Source: Chloroflexota bacterium (GTDB taxonomy: Bacteria; Chloroflexota; Dehalococcoidia; Dehalococcoidales; JAFGLR01). Taken from it: a DNA stretch of 40,751 bases. Position numbers and translations under genes: made by a program. Positions 16,595 to 24,302 of the stretch are shown piece after piece. The notes under the pieces were generated by a model that did no database searches, had not been told where the DNA came from, and saw only the letters and a list, made by a program, of their open reading frames with translations. The stretch covers positions 1-40,751 of the forward strand of contig JACQTX010000123.1 in NCBI GenBank assembly GCA_016210585.1, read 5' to 3'. The first letter of the stretch is position 1. The number at the start of each line of letters is the position of its first letter.

Positions 16595-18568
16595 ATGATT
16601 GATGTGGGCTATATCGCGGTATTTCTGGCGCTGGTCGCTTCGGCCTATGCAGCTATCGCCTATATCTGGGGCGCCAAGAAGAAGGTAGCCGCTGTAACCG
16701 ATAGTGCCCGGAATGCCCTTATAGCAGCCTGCGGTCTGCTTACCATCGCAGTGGCGGCTCTGCTCTACGGGCTGGTCACCCACGATTTCAGCGTGGAGTA
16801 TATCGCCAGCTACACCATGCGGGGCATGTCAATAGTGTATATACTCAGCGCCCTGTGGGCCGGGAGCAGCGGTTCCCTGCTGTTCTGGGCATGGTTGCTC
16901 TCCATATTCGCCACTGTCGTGGTACTGCAGCGGCGGGAGGTCGGCAAGGAGCTTATCCCCTATGCCGCCGCCATAACCATGTTCATCCAGGTGTTCTTCC
17001 TTATCCTGCTTATTGATATTGCTAACCCCTTTCATAAACTGGGTTTTACACCGGCTGACGGTCGCGGTCTCAACCCGCTTCTGGAGAACGCGGGTATGTT
17101 CTTTCACCCGCCCACTCTCCTCGCCGGCTATGTCGGCTTTGCTATCCCTTTCGCCTTCGCCATGGCGGCCCTGCTTACCAAGCGGCTTGGTGACGAATGG
17201 ATACTAAACATTCGCAGGTATACATTGGTGGCGTGGATTTTCCTCACCCTGGGCAATTGGTTCGGCATGTGGTGGGCTTACGTGGAGTTGGGCTGGGGCG
17301 GCGCTTGGGCCTGGGACCCGGTGGAAAACGCCAGCCTGCTGCCCTGGCTCACCGGCACGGCCTTCTTGCACTCCATCATGATGCAGCGGCGGCGGGGCAT
17401 GCTCAAAATCTGGAACATGGTGCTGGTAATCATCACCTTCAGTCTTACCATCTTCGGCACCTTCTTGACCCGCAGCGGCATCATCGGTTCGGTGCATACC
17501 TTCGGGGAGTCGGCTCTCGGGCCGTTCTTTATCACTTTCATCGGGGTTGCCGTGGTCGCGTCGGTCGCCTTGCTCTATTACCGCAGCGATGAGCTGCGGA
17601 GCGAAGTTGAGATGGAATCACTGGTCTCCCGTGAAAGCACGTTCCTGCTCAATAACCTGCTCCTCGTCGGCGCGGCCTTTGCCATCTTCCTGGGCACTAT
17701 CTTCCCCATTATCTCGGAGGCCGTCCGCGGGGTAAAGATTACGGTCGGCCCGCCCTTCTTTAACCAGGTCAACGGGCCAATCTTCCTGGCCGTCATCGTC
17801 CTGGCGGGCATCTGCACGCTGATTGGCTGGCGGCGGGCGTCAGTTAAGAATTTGCTGAAGAACTTCCTGTGGCCTATCATCGGTGCGGTGGTAATCACCA
17901 TTGTGCTTTTTGCGATTGGCGTTAGAAGCCTGGCGCTTATACCGTTCTTCCTGTGTTTCTTCGTCATTGCCACCATATTCTACGAATGGTTCCGCGGTGT
18001 GCGGGCACGACGCCGCATGAGAGGCGAAAACCCATTGAAGGGCTTCTATAACCTCCTCAGGGCCAACCGCCCGCGTTATGGCGGGTATATTGTGCACCTT
18101 GGCGTTATCTTCCTCGCCCTCGGTATGATTGGCTCCATGTCCTTCAGCAGCGAGGCCGAGGCTACCATCAAACCCGGGGAGACTATGAACATCGAGAACT
18201 ACACGCTTACCTACGAAAATATGGACAACTTTGAGACGCCGACCAAAGAGGTGGTTAGCAGCACCCTGACCATAACCAATTCGGGGGAGTATCTTGGCAC
18301 GCTGACGGCGGAGAAATATTTCCATAAGAACTACCAGCAGCCGGTAACCGAGGTAGCCATCCGCAGCACGCTTAAGGAAGACCTTTATGTTATACTGGTC
18401 GGGTGGGATGAAAACGGGACCGCTTTCCGGGTCCTGGTCAACCCCCTGGTTGCCTGGATGTGGATAGGCGGCATAGTCATGGTTGCCGGGGGACTACTTG
18501 CCTTCTGGCCGGAGCGACGGCGGCAACCAGTATCTAAGTCTGTGGCGGGAAGGGAGGCACAAGAATGA
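16595..18568 (+). CDS. ccmF: Cytochrome c haem lyase subunit CcmF
   Basis: A 657-residue polytopic protein of the haem-handling superfamily, which joins haem from CcmE to apocytochrome CXXCH sites. The WWD signature is clear at residues 226-250 (WWAYVELGWGGAWAWDPVEN). Haem-related His residues occur at 171 (MFFHPPTLL), 259, 301 and 501. The early motif that is normally WG-x-HEGS reads WAGSSGS at residues 88-94, so the usual His-Glu pair is Ser-Ser. A GGAG lies ten bases before the ATG. The stop overlaps the ccmH start as ATGA. Confidence 0.94.
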   Translation: MIDVGYIAVFLALVASAYAAIAYIWGAKKKVAAVTDSARNALIAACGLLTIAVAALLYGLVTHDFSVEYIASYTMRGMSIVYILSALWAGSSGSLLFWAWLLSIFATVVVLQRREVGKELIPYAAAITMFIQVFFLILLIDIANPFHKLGFTPADGRGLNPLLENAGMFFHPPTLLAGYVGFAIPFAFAMAALLTKRLGDEWILNIRRYTLVAWIFLTLGNWFGMWWAYVELGWGGAWAWDPVENASLLPWLTGTAFLHSIMMQRRRGMLKIWNMVLVIITFSLTIFGTFLTRSGIIGSVHTFGESALGPFFITFIGVAVVASVALLYYRSDELRSEVEMESLVSRESTFLLNNLLLVGAAFAIFLGTIFPIISEAVRGVKITVGPPFFNQVNGPIFLAVIVLAGICTLIGWRRASVKNLLKNFLWPIIGAVVITIVLFAIGVRSLALIPFFLCFFVIATIFYEWFRGVRARRRMRGENPLKGFYNLLRANRPRYGGYIVHLGVIFLALGMIGSMSFSSEAEATIKPGETMNIENYTLTYENMDNFETPTKEVVSSTLTITNSGEYLGTLTAEKYFHKNYQQPVTEVAIRSTLKEDLYVILVGWDENGTAFRVLVNPLVAWMWIGGIVMVAGGLLAFWPERRRQPVSKSVAGREAQE

Positions 18569-19053
18569 GGCGGAGACTTATTGGCATCGGGCTTTTCTTA
18601 TTGCTGATGCTGGCTTTTCCGATGAGGCTGGCCGCTACCACGGTTGATGAAATCGCCAGCCAGCTTATTTGCCAGTGCGGCTGCTACACGGTGCTCAATA
18701 ACTGTGTCCACGGGGAGTGCATGGTCCGGGATAGCATGACCAAGTCCATAGAGCTGAAGCTTGCCCAGGGACAATCACCGGAGCAAATCATCCAGGCATT
18801 CGTGACCCAGTATGGCGAGGTAGTGCTGGCCGCACCGCCCAAGCAAGGCTTCAACCTCACGGCCTGGATAACGCCCTTTGCCGCCATCATCTTCGGTGCC
18901 GGTATAATCTGGCTGGCCATCAAAAGATGGGTGAAACGGGGCCAGAAAGCGGTGCCGGTCAAGGTGCGCAAGGTTGCTGAGGAAGATGAGGAGAAATACC
19001 AGCTCCGGCTGGAGCAGGAGCTAAAAGAGTATGGTGAGCGAGGTTTCCGATGA
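18565..19053 (+). CDS. ccmH: Cytochrome c maturation protein CcmH
   Basis: A 162-residue protein with a signal peptide (1-24) and a C-terminal membrane segment (about 97-122). Classic CcmH has an LRCXXC redox pair that reduces the apocytochrome. Here the site reads LICQCGCYTVLNNCVHGEC, with Cys at 36, 38, 40, 47 and 52. This richer pattern may bind a metal or use a different Cys pair. It overlaps ccmF by four bases at the start and the ccmI-like gene by four at the end, so all are coupled. No ccmG (the thioredoxin that normally works with CcmH) is present. Confidence 0.88.
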   Translation: MRRRLIGIGLFLLLMLAFPMRLAATTVDEIASQLICQCGCYTVLNNCVHGECMVRDSMTKSIELKLAQGQSPEQIIQAFVTQYGEVVLAAPPKQGFNLTAWITPFAAIIFGAGIIWLAIKRWVKRGQKAVPVKVRKVAEEDEEKYQLRLEQELKEYGERGFR

Positions 19054-19691
19054 CGACCTTTTTGGCGGTATTGATAGCTGTGGCGACCTTCGCTTTTATT
19101 GCCTACCCCCTTTTCAAGGGGAAGACTCGGCCGGTCGTGTCATCCGGTAACGATGCTGAGCGGGAGCTGCTTTCCAAGAGAGATACTACCTATGCTATGC
19201 TGAAAGAGCTGGAATTCGATTACCAGTCGGGCGTGCTCGCTGAAGAAGACTACCAGGAGCTGCAGAGGAAATATAAGGAGAAGGCCATTGCCACGCTCAA
19301 AGAGATTGACACCGTGTCTCAGAGCGAGGAAGAAGAGCTTGATGACGTAGAAAAAGAGATACGGCGGCTGCGGCGGGTTGCAGCCACTGTCCGGCCGGAG
19401 CCAGCGGAAAGCATAAGCCCCGATGAAGAAGACGAGGGGGAAGACGAGGTAGAGAAAGAGATCCAGCATCTGCGCCGCGCTGGACCTGCTGGCGCGCCCA
19501 GGGCGGCTGCTGGTACCGGCAAAGCTAGAGGGGATAGCAGCAAAGGCGCCGACCGGGCGACGAGAGATGTCCGGCAACCGCGCCAGGCCACGGCCCGGTT
19601 CTGCTCTCAATGCGGCGCGCCAGTGGCCGCAAGCGACCGTTTCTGCTCCCGGTGCGGGACCATTCTGCGAGGCAAGGAGAAGGCAAAGTGA
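19050..19691 (+). CDS. CcmI-like protein with C-terminal zinc ribbon
   Basis: A 213-residue protein. The N-terminus (MTTFLAVLIAVATFAFIAYP) is a single membrane segment followed by the CcmI-type helical motif YAMLKELEFDYQSGVLAEED. CcmI presents apocytochrome to the CcmFH lyase. Instead of the usual TPR domain there is an acidic, low-complexity coiled middle (about 85-150). A basic linker and a C-terminal double CXXC zinc ribbon follow (FCSQCG, then FCSRCG). It overlaps the neighbours by four bases on both sides. The swap of the peptide-binding TPR domain for a zinc ribbon is unusual compared with proteobacterial CcmI. Confidence 0.75.
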   Translation: MTTFLAVLIAVATFAFIAYPLFKGKTRPVVSSGNDAERELLSKRDTTYAMLKELEFDYQSGVLAEEDYQELQRKYKEKAIATLKEIDTVSQSEEEELDDVEKEIRRLRRVAATVRPEPAESISPDEEDEGEDEVEKEIQHLRRAGPAGAPRAAAGTGKARGDSSKGADRATRDVRQPRQATARFCSQCGAPVAASDRFCSRCGTILRGKEKAK

Positions 19692-20845
19692 GAATCAAAC
19701 GTGTTATAGCCATCGGGCTTGTCTTTCTGTTTGTGCTGGGCCTAGCCACCCCAGTCCTGGCGGCTGAGGGACCCGGGACCATCACCGGCAAGCTCATCAT
19801 GGGCACCAAGGACGGCAGCAGCATCGGCGGGCTGACGGTGACGCTGAAGACCTATGTGAACGATGCCGAGTCTGATTCTACAACAGCCCAGACTGACGCG
19901 GGCGGAAACTTTACCTTCAGCGGTTTGGCCACCGAGTCTAAATACAGCTATGACGTTAATATTAACTACCAGGAGGCTGACTACGCCAGCGACCGTATTA
20001 CTTTTGCCGCCAGCGAGACGAGCAAGACGGTGGAGCTGACCATCTATGACGCCACAACGGAGGACATGCTCACATCGGAGATGGCCCACACCGTGATTTC
20101 CCCCGGCGAAGGTGTCCTGCGGGTGGAGGGCTACTTCGTTATGGTCAATGGCACCGATAAGACCTACGTCGGCACAAAGCCGACCGTAGCTGACCCTACC
20201 AAGAAGGAGACCATGCGGTTACCGGTAGCCAAGGGCGGGACCGGGTTGCAGTATGATTTTGGCCTCATGGAGTGCTGCGTCTTCACGGGTGGTGATGGCT
20301 TCGTGAATACCATGGCTGTTATGCCCGGACCAAGTGAGCTTGCCTACTCCTACGAGCTAAAGTATAAAGGCAAGGAATACGAATATACCCAGAAGTTCAA
20401 CTATCCCACCGGCGCCTACCATTTTCTTATTCAGGGCACCGGTGTAACGGCCACCAGCGATCGCCTATCGAACCAGGAGACGCTGGACATCAATGGCAAG
20501 CCATACATCCACCTGGGAGCGGATGACATTAAGGCAGGAGAGACAATCACCGTCAAGCTCTCCGGGCTGACCCCGGCCGGCAACCAGAACATAGTGGTTG
20601 CTGCCGTCGCTGTGGTCGCCGTCGCTGTTGTTGGGGGCGGATTTTACACGCTCCGCCGGCGCCGGCAGCCGGTCAGGGTGCCGGAAAGCCCGGCCAGGAT
20701 GAAGCAGCGGCTGATGACCGAGATTGCCCGCCTTGATGACCACTTTGAAAGTGGTCAGATTGCCGAGGAGGAGTACCGCAAACTGCGGGCGCAGAAGAAG
20801 GCACAGCTCGTCGTACTGCTCAGAAAGTCCAGAAGAGAGGACTAG
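19688..20845 (+). CDS. Secreted membrane-anchored protein of the ccm operon with a CcmI-like cytoplasmic tail
   Basis: A 385-residue protein. The frame opens at 19610, but the GTG at 19688 overlaps the previous stop (GTGA) and begins a good signal peptide (residues 1-26, ending VLAA). Residues about 30-110 form a carboxypeptidase-regulatory-like beta domain (GGLTVTLKTY, DAGGNFTFSGL). A further beta-rich outer region follows, then one membrane segment (about 301-320) and a basic tail. The tail IARLDDHFESGQIAEEEY resembles the CcmI motif of the gene just upstream. No known ccm component has this layout as far as I recognise. Position and overlap argue for a role in cytochrome maturation, perhaps holding apocytochromes. 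Confidence 0.72.
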   Translation: MRIKRVIAIGLVFLFVLGLATPVLAAEGPGTITGKLIMGTKDGSSIGGLTVTLKTYVNDAESDSTTAQTDAGGNFTFSGLATESKYSYDVNINYQEADYASDRITFAASETSKTVELTIYDATTEDMLTSEMAHTVISPGEGVLRVEGYFVMVNGTDKTYVGTKPTVADPTKKETMRLPVAKGGTGLQYDFGLMECCVFTGGDGFVNTMAVMPGPSELAYSYELKYKGKEYEYTQKFNYPTGAYHFLIQGTGVTATSDRLSNQETLDINGKPYIHLGADDIKAGETITVKLSGLTPAGNQNIVVAAVAVVAVAVVGGGFYTLRRRRQPVRVPESPARMKQRLMTEIARLDDHFESGQIAEEEYRKLRAQKKAQLVVLLRKSRRED

Positions 20846-20898
20846 GAACGCTCAGGCTTTCTTCATTACTGGCGAGGGGGGCGCTTTAGTAACAGATA

Positions 20899-21633
20899 AT
20901 GGGACAGGAGGCTAGCCAGAGCTCGGCCATCGAGGTCAGGGGTCTCACCAAGTCCTTTGGCGACCGTCTCGCCCTGAAGGGCGTCAGCCTGACCATAGCG
21001 AGAGGGGAATCAGTCGTTATCTTTGGCCCCAATGGCGCGGGCAAGACTACCCTTGTCAAGGTGCTGGCTACCATTCTGAAACCCACGTCAGGAAGGGTGC
21101 TCATAAACGCTCTTGAGGTCAAGAGCAGCGCCGAGGCTATCCGCCGTCACATCGGCGTGGTGACACACCAGACATTTCTGTATGGCAACCTCACCGCCTA
21201 TGAGAACCTGGACTTCTATGCCCGCATGTTCGATGTGCCCCGCCGCCGCGAGCGGGTCCAGGAGGTCGCCGCGCTGGTGGGCATGACGTCACGCCTCCAT
21301 GACCGGGTCAGCACGCTTTCCCGTGGGATGCAGCAGAGGATCTCTATCGCCCGCGCCCTGCTCCACAAGCCGGGCATAATGCTGCTCGATGAAGCAGAGA
21401 CCGGGCTGGACCCGCAGGCTACAGGGCTGCTCTGGTCAGCAATGCGCACAGGGGAAAATGGCGAGCCGCGCACCATCATCCTGACAACACATAACCTCGA
21501 GCGTGGATTCGCCTTGTGTGATCGCCTGCTCATCATGGGCCAGGGCAAAATCCTCTATGAAGCGTCAAGACAGGTGCTGGACCTGACCGGGCTAATTGAG
21601 GCTTACCAGCACTGCACGGGGGTTCGGATATGA
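20899..21633 (+). CDS. ccmA: Haem exporter ATP-binding protein CcmA
   Basis: A 244-residue ABC ATPase that powers release of haem-loaded CcmE from CcmC. Walker A is GPNGAGKT at 43-50, the signature LSRGMQQR starts at 140 and Walker B is MLLDEAETGLDP near 161. The Ala after Asp-Glu replaces the common Pro. The tail is longer than in simple drug pumps. The ATG at 20899 has no good ribosome site close by, though a GGCGAGGGGGG lies some 20 bases upstream. The gene overlaps ccmB by four bases, which supports ccmA over a general ABC pump. Confidence 0.88.
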   Translation: MGQEASQSSAIEVRGLTKSFGDRLALKGVSLTIARGESVVIFGPNGAGKTTLVKVLATILKPTSGRVLINALEVKSSAEAIRRHIGVVTHQTFLYGNLTAYENLDFYARMFDVPRRRERVQEVAALVGMTSRLHDRVSTLSRGMQQRISIARALLHKPGIMLLDEAETGLDPQATGLLWSAMRTGENGEPRTIILTTHNLERGFALCDRLLIMGQGKILYEASRQVLDLTGLIEAYQHCTGVRI

Positions 21634-22301
21634 GCTTCTGGAGCAAGGTCATCGCCATCACCCGCAAGGACGCCCTCTCCGAGCTGCGCACCAAGGAGAT
21701 TATCTCCGCGGTGCTGGTCTTTGCCCTGCTGGTAATACTGATTTTCAATTTTGCCTTTGGTGCGCGGCCGGAGGCGGTGGATCTGGTAGCCTCTGGAATG
21801 CTATGGGTGACCTTCGCCTTTGCCGGTGTCCTGAGTCTGAACCGGGCCTTTATCGTTGAGAAAGAGGACAACTGCCTGGATGGGCTGCTGATCTGCCCGA
21901 TGAGCCGCGAGGTCATCTACGTGGGCAAGGTGCTCGCCAGCCTCCTGTTCATGCTGATTGTGGAGGCCATCGCCCTGCCTGTTTTTGCCCTCCTGTTCAA
22001 CTTGCCGGTGCTCACGGCGCAGCTCATCGGCATCACTGTTCTGGTGACCATCGGTTTTGTGGCCGTTGGCACGCTGTTTTCCGCTCTGGCCGTCAATACC
22101 AAGGCGCGGGAGATGGTCTTGCCCATACTCTTCCTGCCCATCGTCATCCCGCTTATCGTAGCGGCTGTAAAGGCCTCTGAGCTGGCCCTGGCTGGTAAGT
22201 CCTGGGGCGAGCTATACCCGTGGCTACCCATCATCATTTCCTTTGACGTTATCTTCCTGGTCGTGGCCTACCTGATTTTTGCCTTCATCGTTGAAGAGTA
22301 G
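21630..22301 (+). CDS. ccmB: Haem exporter membrane protein CcmB
   Basis: A 223-residue protein with six hydrophobic segments and the CcmB opening, a cytoplasmic helix with RKDALSELRTKEII. EKEDNCLDGLLICPMSRE, after the second segment, matches the conserved cytoplasmic loop of the family. It pairs with CcmA as an ABC transporter around CcmC. It overlaps ccmA by four bases, and ccmC starts ten bases after its stop. Confidence 0.92.
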   Translation: MSFWSKVIAITRKDALSELRTKEIISAVLVFALLVILIFNFAFGARPEAVDLVASGMLWVTFAFAGVLSLNRAFIVEKEDNCLDGLLICPMSREVIYVGKVLASLLFMLIVEAIALPVFALLFNLPVLTAQLIGITVLVTIGFVAVGTLFSALAVNTKAREMVLPILFLPIVIPLIVAAVKASELALAGKSWGELYPWLPIIISFDVIFLVVAYLIFAFIVEE

Positions 22302-22311
22302 AGGTGTAAAT

Positions 22312-22986
22312 GTGAAAAGGCTTATCCTGTGGGGACTGGGACTGGTACTCATGTTTCTTGCCCTATACCTGGTTTTTCTCTATGCACCTATAGAGAAGGT
22401 GATGGGGATTGTGCAGAAGAACTTTTACCTCATGGTGCCGATGGGCTGGCTGTCTTTGCTGTCCTACTTTGTCATCTTCATTGGTAGCATCTTCTACCTG
22501 ACGAAGAGGGACCGCAAGTGGGATGATCTGGCCTATTCGGCGGCAGAGGTAGGTATTATCTTCACCAGCCTAGCCCTGATGGTCGGCTCTATCTGGGCGC
22601 GGCCTATCTGGGGGGTCTGGTGGGCCTGGGAAGAGCCCCGCCTGACCACTACGCTCGTCCTCTGGTTCATCTATCTGGCCTGCCTGCTCGTGCGCTCCCT
22701 CACCGTGGAGGAAGGGCGCGGTGCCACCTTTGCTGCCGTGGTAGGCGTCATCGGCTTTATTGACATACCCTTTGTCATCCTCTCCACCAGCTTGTGGCGC
22801 GGCATGCATCCCCCCTTGATTATTTTTGAGGAGGGCGGGCTTGACCCGCGCATGAGGCTGACCCTGATGCTGAGCATTGTTGCCTACACGGTGTTATATG
22901 TTGTCATCCTGATGCAGAGGGTTGCCATCAGGCGCGATGAGGCGGAAGTAAAGAAATTGAAAGGACTCGTTAGTCAGGAGTCCTGA
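22312..22986 (+). CDS. ccmC: Haem handling protein CcmC (Met in place of one ligand His)
   Basis: A 224-residue, six-helix protein that loads haem onto CcmE. The WWD region reads GVWWAWEEPRLTTTL at 101-115, one residue longer than the usual WWxWDxRLT. The first haem-ligand His normally lies in a YIHVP motif; here it is YLMVP, so Met41 stands at that place. The second His is kept at 166 (WRGMHPP). The frame is open to 22279, but the GTG at 22312 with GAGGTG five bases upstream gives the right N-terminus. The oddities fit with the Cys-type CcmE. Confidence 0.9.
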   Translation: MKRLILWGLGLVLMFLALYLVFLYAPIEKVMGIVQKNFYLMVPMGWLSLLSYFVIFIGSIFYLTKRDRKWDDLAYSAAEVGIIFTSLALMVGSIWARPIWGVWWAWEEPRLTTTLVLWFIYLACLLVRSLTVEEGRGATFAAVVGVIGFIDIPFVILSTSLWRGMHPPLIIFEEGGLDPRMRLTLMLSIVAYTVLYVVILMQRVAIRRDEAEVKKLKGLVSQES

Positions 22987-22997
22987 GGAGACAAGAT

Positions 22998-23144
22998 ATG
23001 GAGAACGCAAGCTATTTTCTGGCGGCATTTGCCGTGGCATGGGCGGTAACCTTCGGCTATGTGCTGGTGCTGATCAACCGGCAGCGGCACCTGCGCCAGG
23101 AGATCAACAGGCTCAAAGAGACCATAAAGGAGAAGGGGAGCTAA
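22998..23144 (+). CDS. ccmD: Small haem exporter subunit CcmD
   Basis: A 48-residue open frame with GAGGAG seven bases before the ATG. It has one membrane helix (about residues 6-26) and then a basic, charged helix (NRQRHLRQEINRLKETIKEK). This size and layout are those of CcmD, which holds the CcmABC complex together with CcmE. It follows ccmC by 11 bases, the standard place for ccmD. Confidence 0.85.
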   Translation: MENASYFLAAFAVAWAVTFGYVLVLINRQRHLRQEINRLKETIKEKGS

Positions 23145-23284
23145 GTGCAGTAGTGCAGACTTGAAATCTAAACTCTGATATCCAAACCCTAAATAACATC
23201 AAAATGCAAATATCAAATGTGCAAAACGGTTAGAATATTTGGATTCAGGTAACTTGGATTTGTTTAGAATTCAGGGTTTAGTAT
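23145..23284. repeat. A+T-rich intergenic block
   Basis: This block has much lower G+C than its surroundings. AAACCCTAAA near 23184 and AGGGTTTAGTATTTGG near 23273 form imperfect inverted copies, and short words such as ATATCAAA and AATATTTGG recur. It marks the end of the ccm operon. No gene or good promoter was seen. Confidence 0.5.
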
Positions 23285-23356
23285 TTGGGATTTGATTTCC
23301 GTATCCTCACTACTCTGAGGGTTTCGGCGAATACCCTTCCACCGGCGAGGACGCGA

Positions 23357-24010
23357 TTGGAGAACAAAAAGATACGGGTACTGATGGTTGATGACCACGC
23401 CATCATGCGGGAAGGTATCCGTGCGCTGCTCACGCTGAACGAGGACATTGAGATAGTGGGCGAGGCCGCTGAGGGTAAAGAGGCCGTCAGGAAGGCGAAG
23501 GAGCTGGACCCGGATGTCATCATCATGGATATCGCCATGCCGGAGATGGACGGCCTGGAGGCGACTCGCCGTATCAGGAAGAAGAACCCACGGGTAAGAA
23601 TACTAGTCTTGACGCAGTATGACAGCCGGGAGTATATCCTTTCCTCTATCAAGGCGGGGGCCTCCGGCTACCTGCCCAAGCGCGCCCTGGGTTCGGAGCT
23701 GATTTCTGCCGTGCGTGCGGCGTCTAAAGGTGAGTCCTTTCTCTATCCCTCGGCGGCCAGTGCCCTTATCGAAGACTATCTGCAACAGGCAGAGGAAGAG
23801 CCTTATGACCGCCTTACGGACAGGGAGCGGGAGATTCTCAAGCTTATCGCTGAAGGGCATACCAGCCGTGAGATTGCGGATATGCTGGTCATCAGCCTGA
23901 AGACCGTCCTGGGGCACCGCACTAAGATAATGGAGAAACTGGACATCCACAACCGCACGGAGCTTATCAAATACGCCATGCGCAAAGGCCTGGTCAACCT
24001 GAACATGTAG
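23357..24010 (+). CDS. NarL/FixJ-type response regulator
   Basis: A 217-residue two-component regulator. The receiver domain (about 5-122) has the acidic pair Asp12-Asp13, the phosphate-accepting Asp58 in IIMDIAMPEMDG and a conserved Lys in GYLPKRAL. The C-terminal LuxR-type helix-turn-helix spans about 150-210 (LTDREREILKLIAEG then SLKTVLGHRTKIMEKL). The frame begins at 23285, but the TTG at 23357 with GAGG six bases upstream starts at the natural edge of the receiver. No sensor kinase lies next to it. A role in cytochrome control is possible from position alone. Confidence 0.9.
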   Translation: MENKKIRVLMVDDHAIMREGIRALLTLNEDIEIVGEAAEGKEAVRKAKELDPDVIIMDIAMPEMDGLEATRRIRKKNPRVRILVLTQYDSREYILSSIKAGASGYLPKRALGSELISAVRAASKGESFLYPSAASALIEDYLQQAEEEPYDRLTDREREILKLIAEGHTSREIADMLVISLKTVLGHRTKIMEKLDIHNRTELIKYAMRKGLVNLNM

Positions 24011-24238
24011 CCAGGCCACCGCGTTTGGACCGGCTTACCCTATTCTCTGCCCGCAAGCAACTCAGGGCAGGCCTATTGTCCTGGCCAGTGGGCGAATGAT
24101 TATTCCTGAATGCGGCGTTGAGCGAATATCCATGGCATTAGCTTGGAATGTAAACATTCAGAGCAAACGAAATACCATGTAAAGTGCCACCGGCTTGCTT
24201 CGAAGGCACCGCAGAGACTGTGCCTTTCCGCCTGCGTG

Positions 24239-24267
24239 TTGACAGCCAGAGCGGTAGTAGCTAAGAT
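24239..24267 (+). promoter_or_regulatory. Promoter of the APC permease gene
   Basis: TTGACA (24239-24244), 17 bases, then TAAGAT (24262-24267). The ATG at 24303 follows about 30 bases after the predicted start. Otherwise the 24011-24302 gap shows nothing I can name. Confidence 0.55.
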
Positions 24268-24302
24268 TATCCAGTCGCCCCGTGTGAAGCGAAACAGGAC
24301 TG

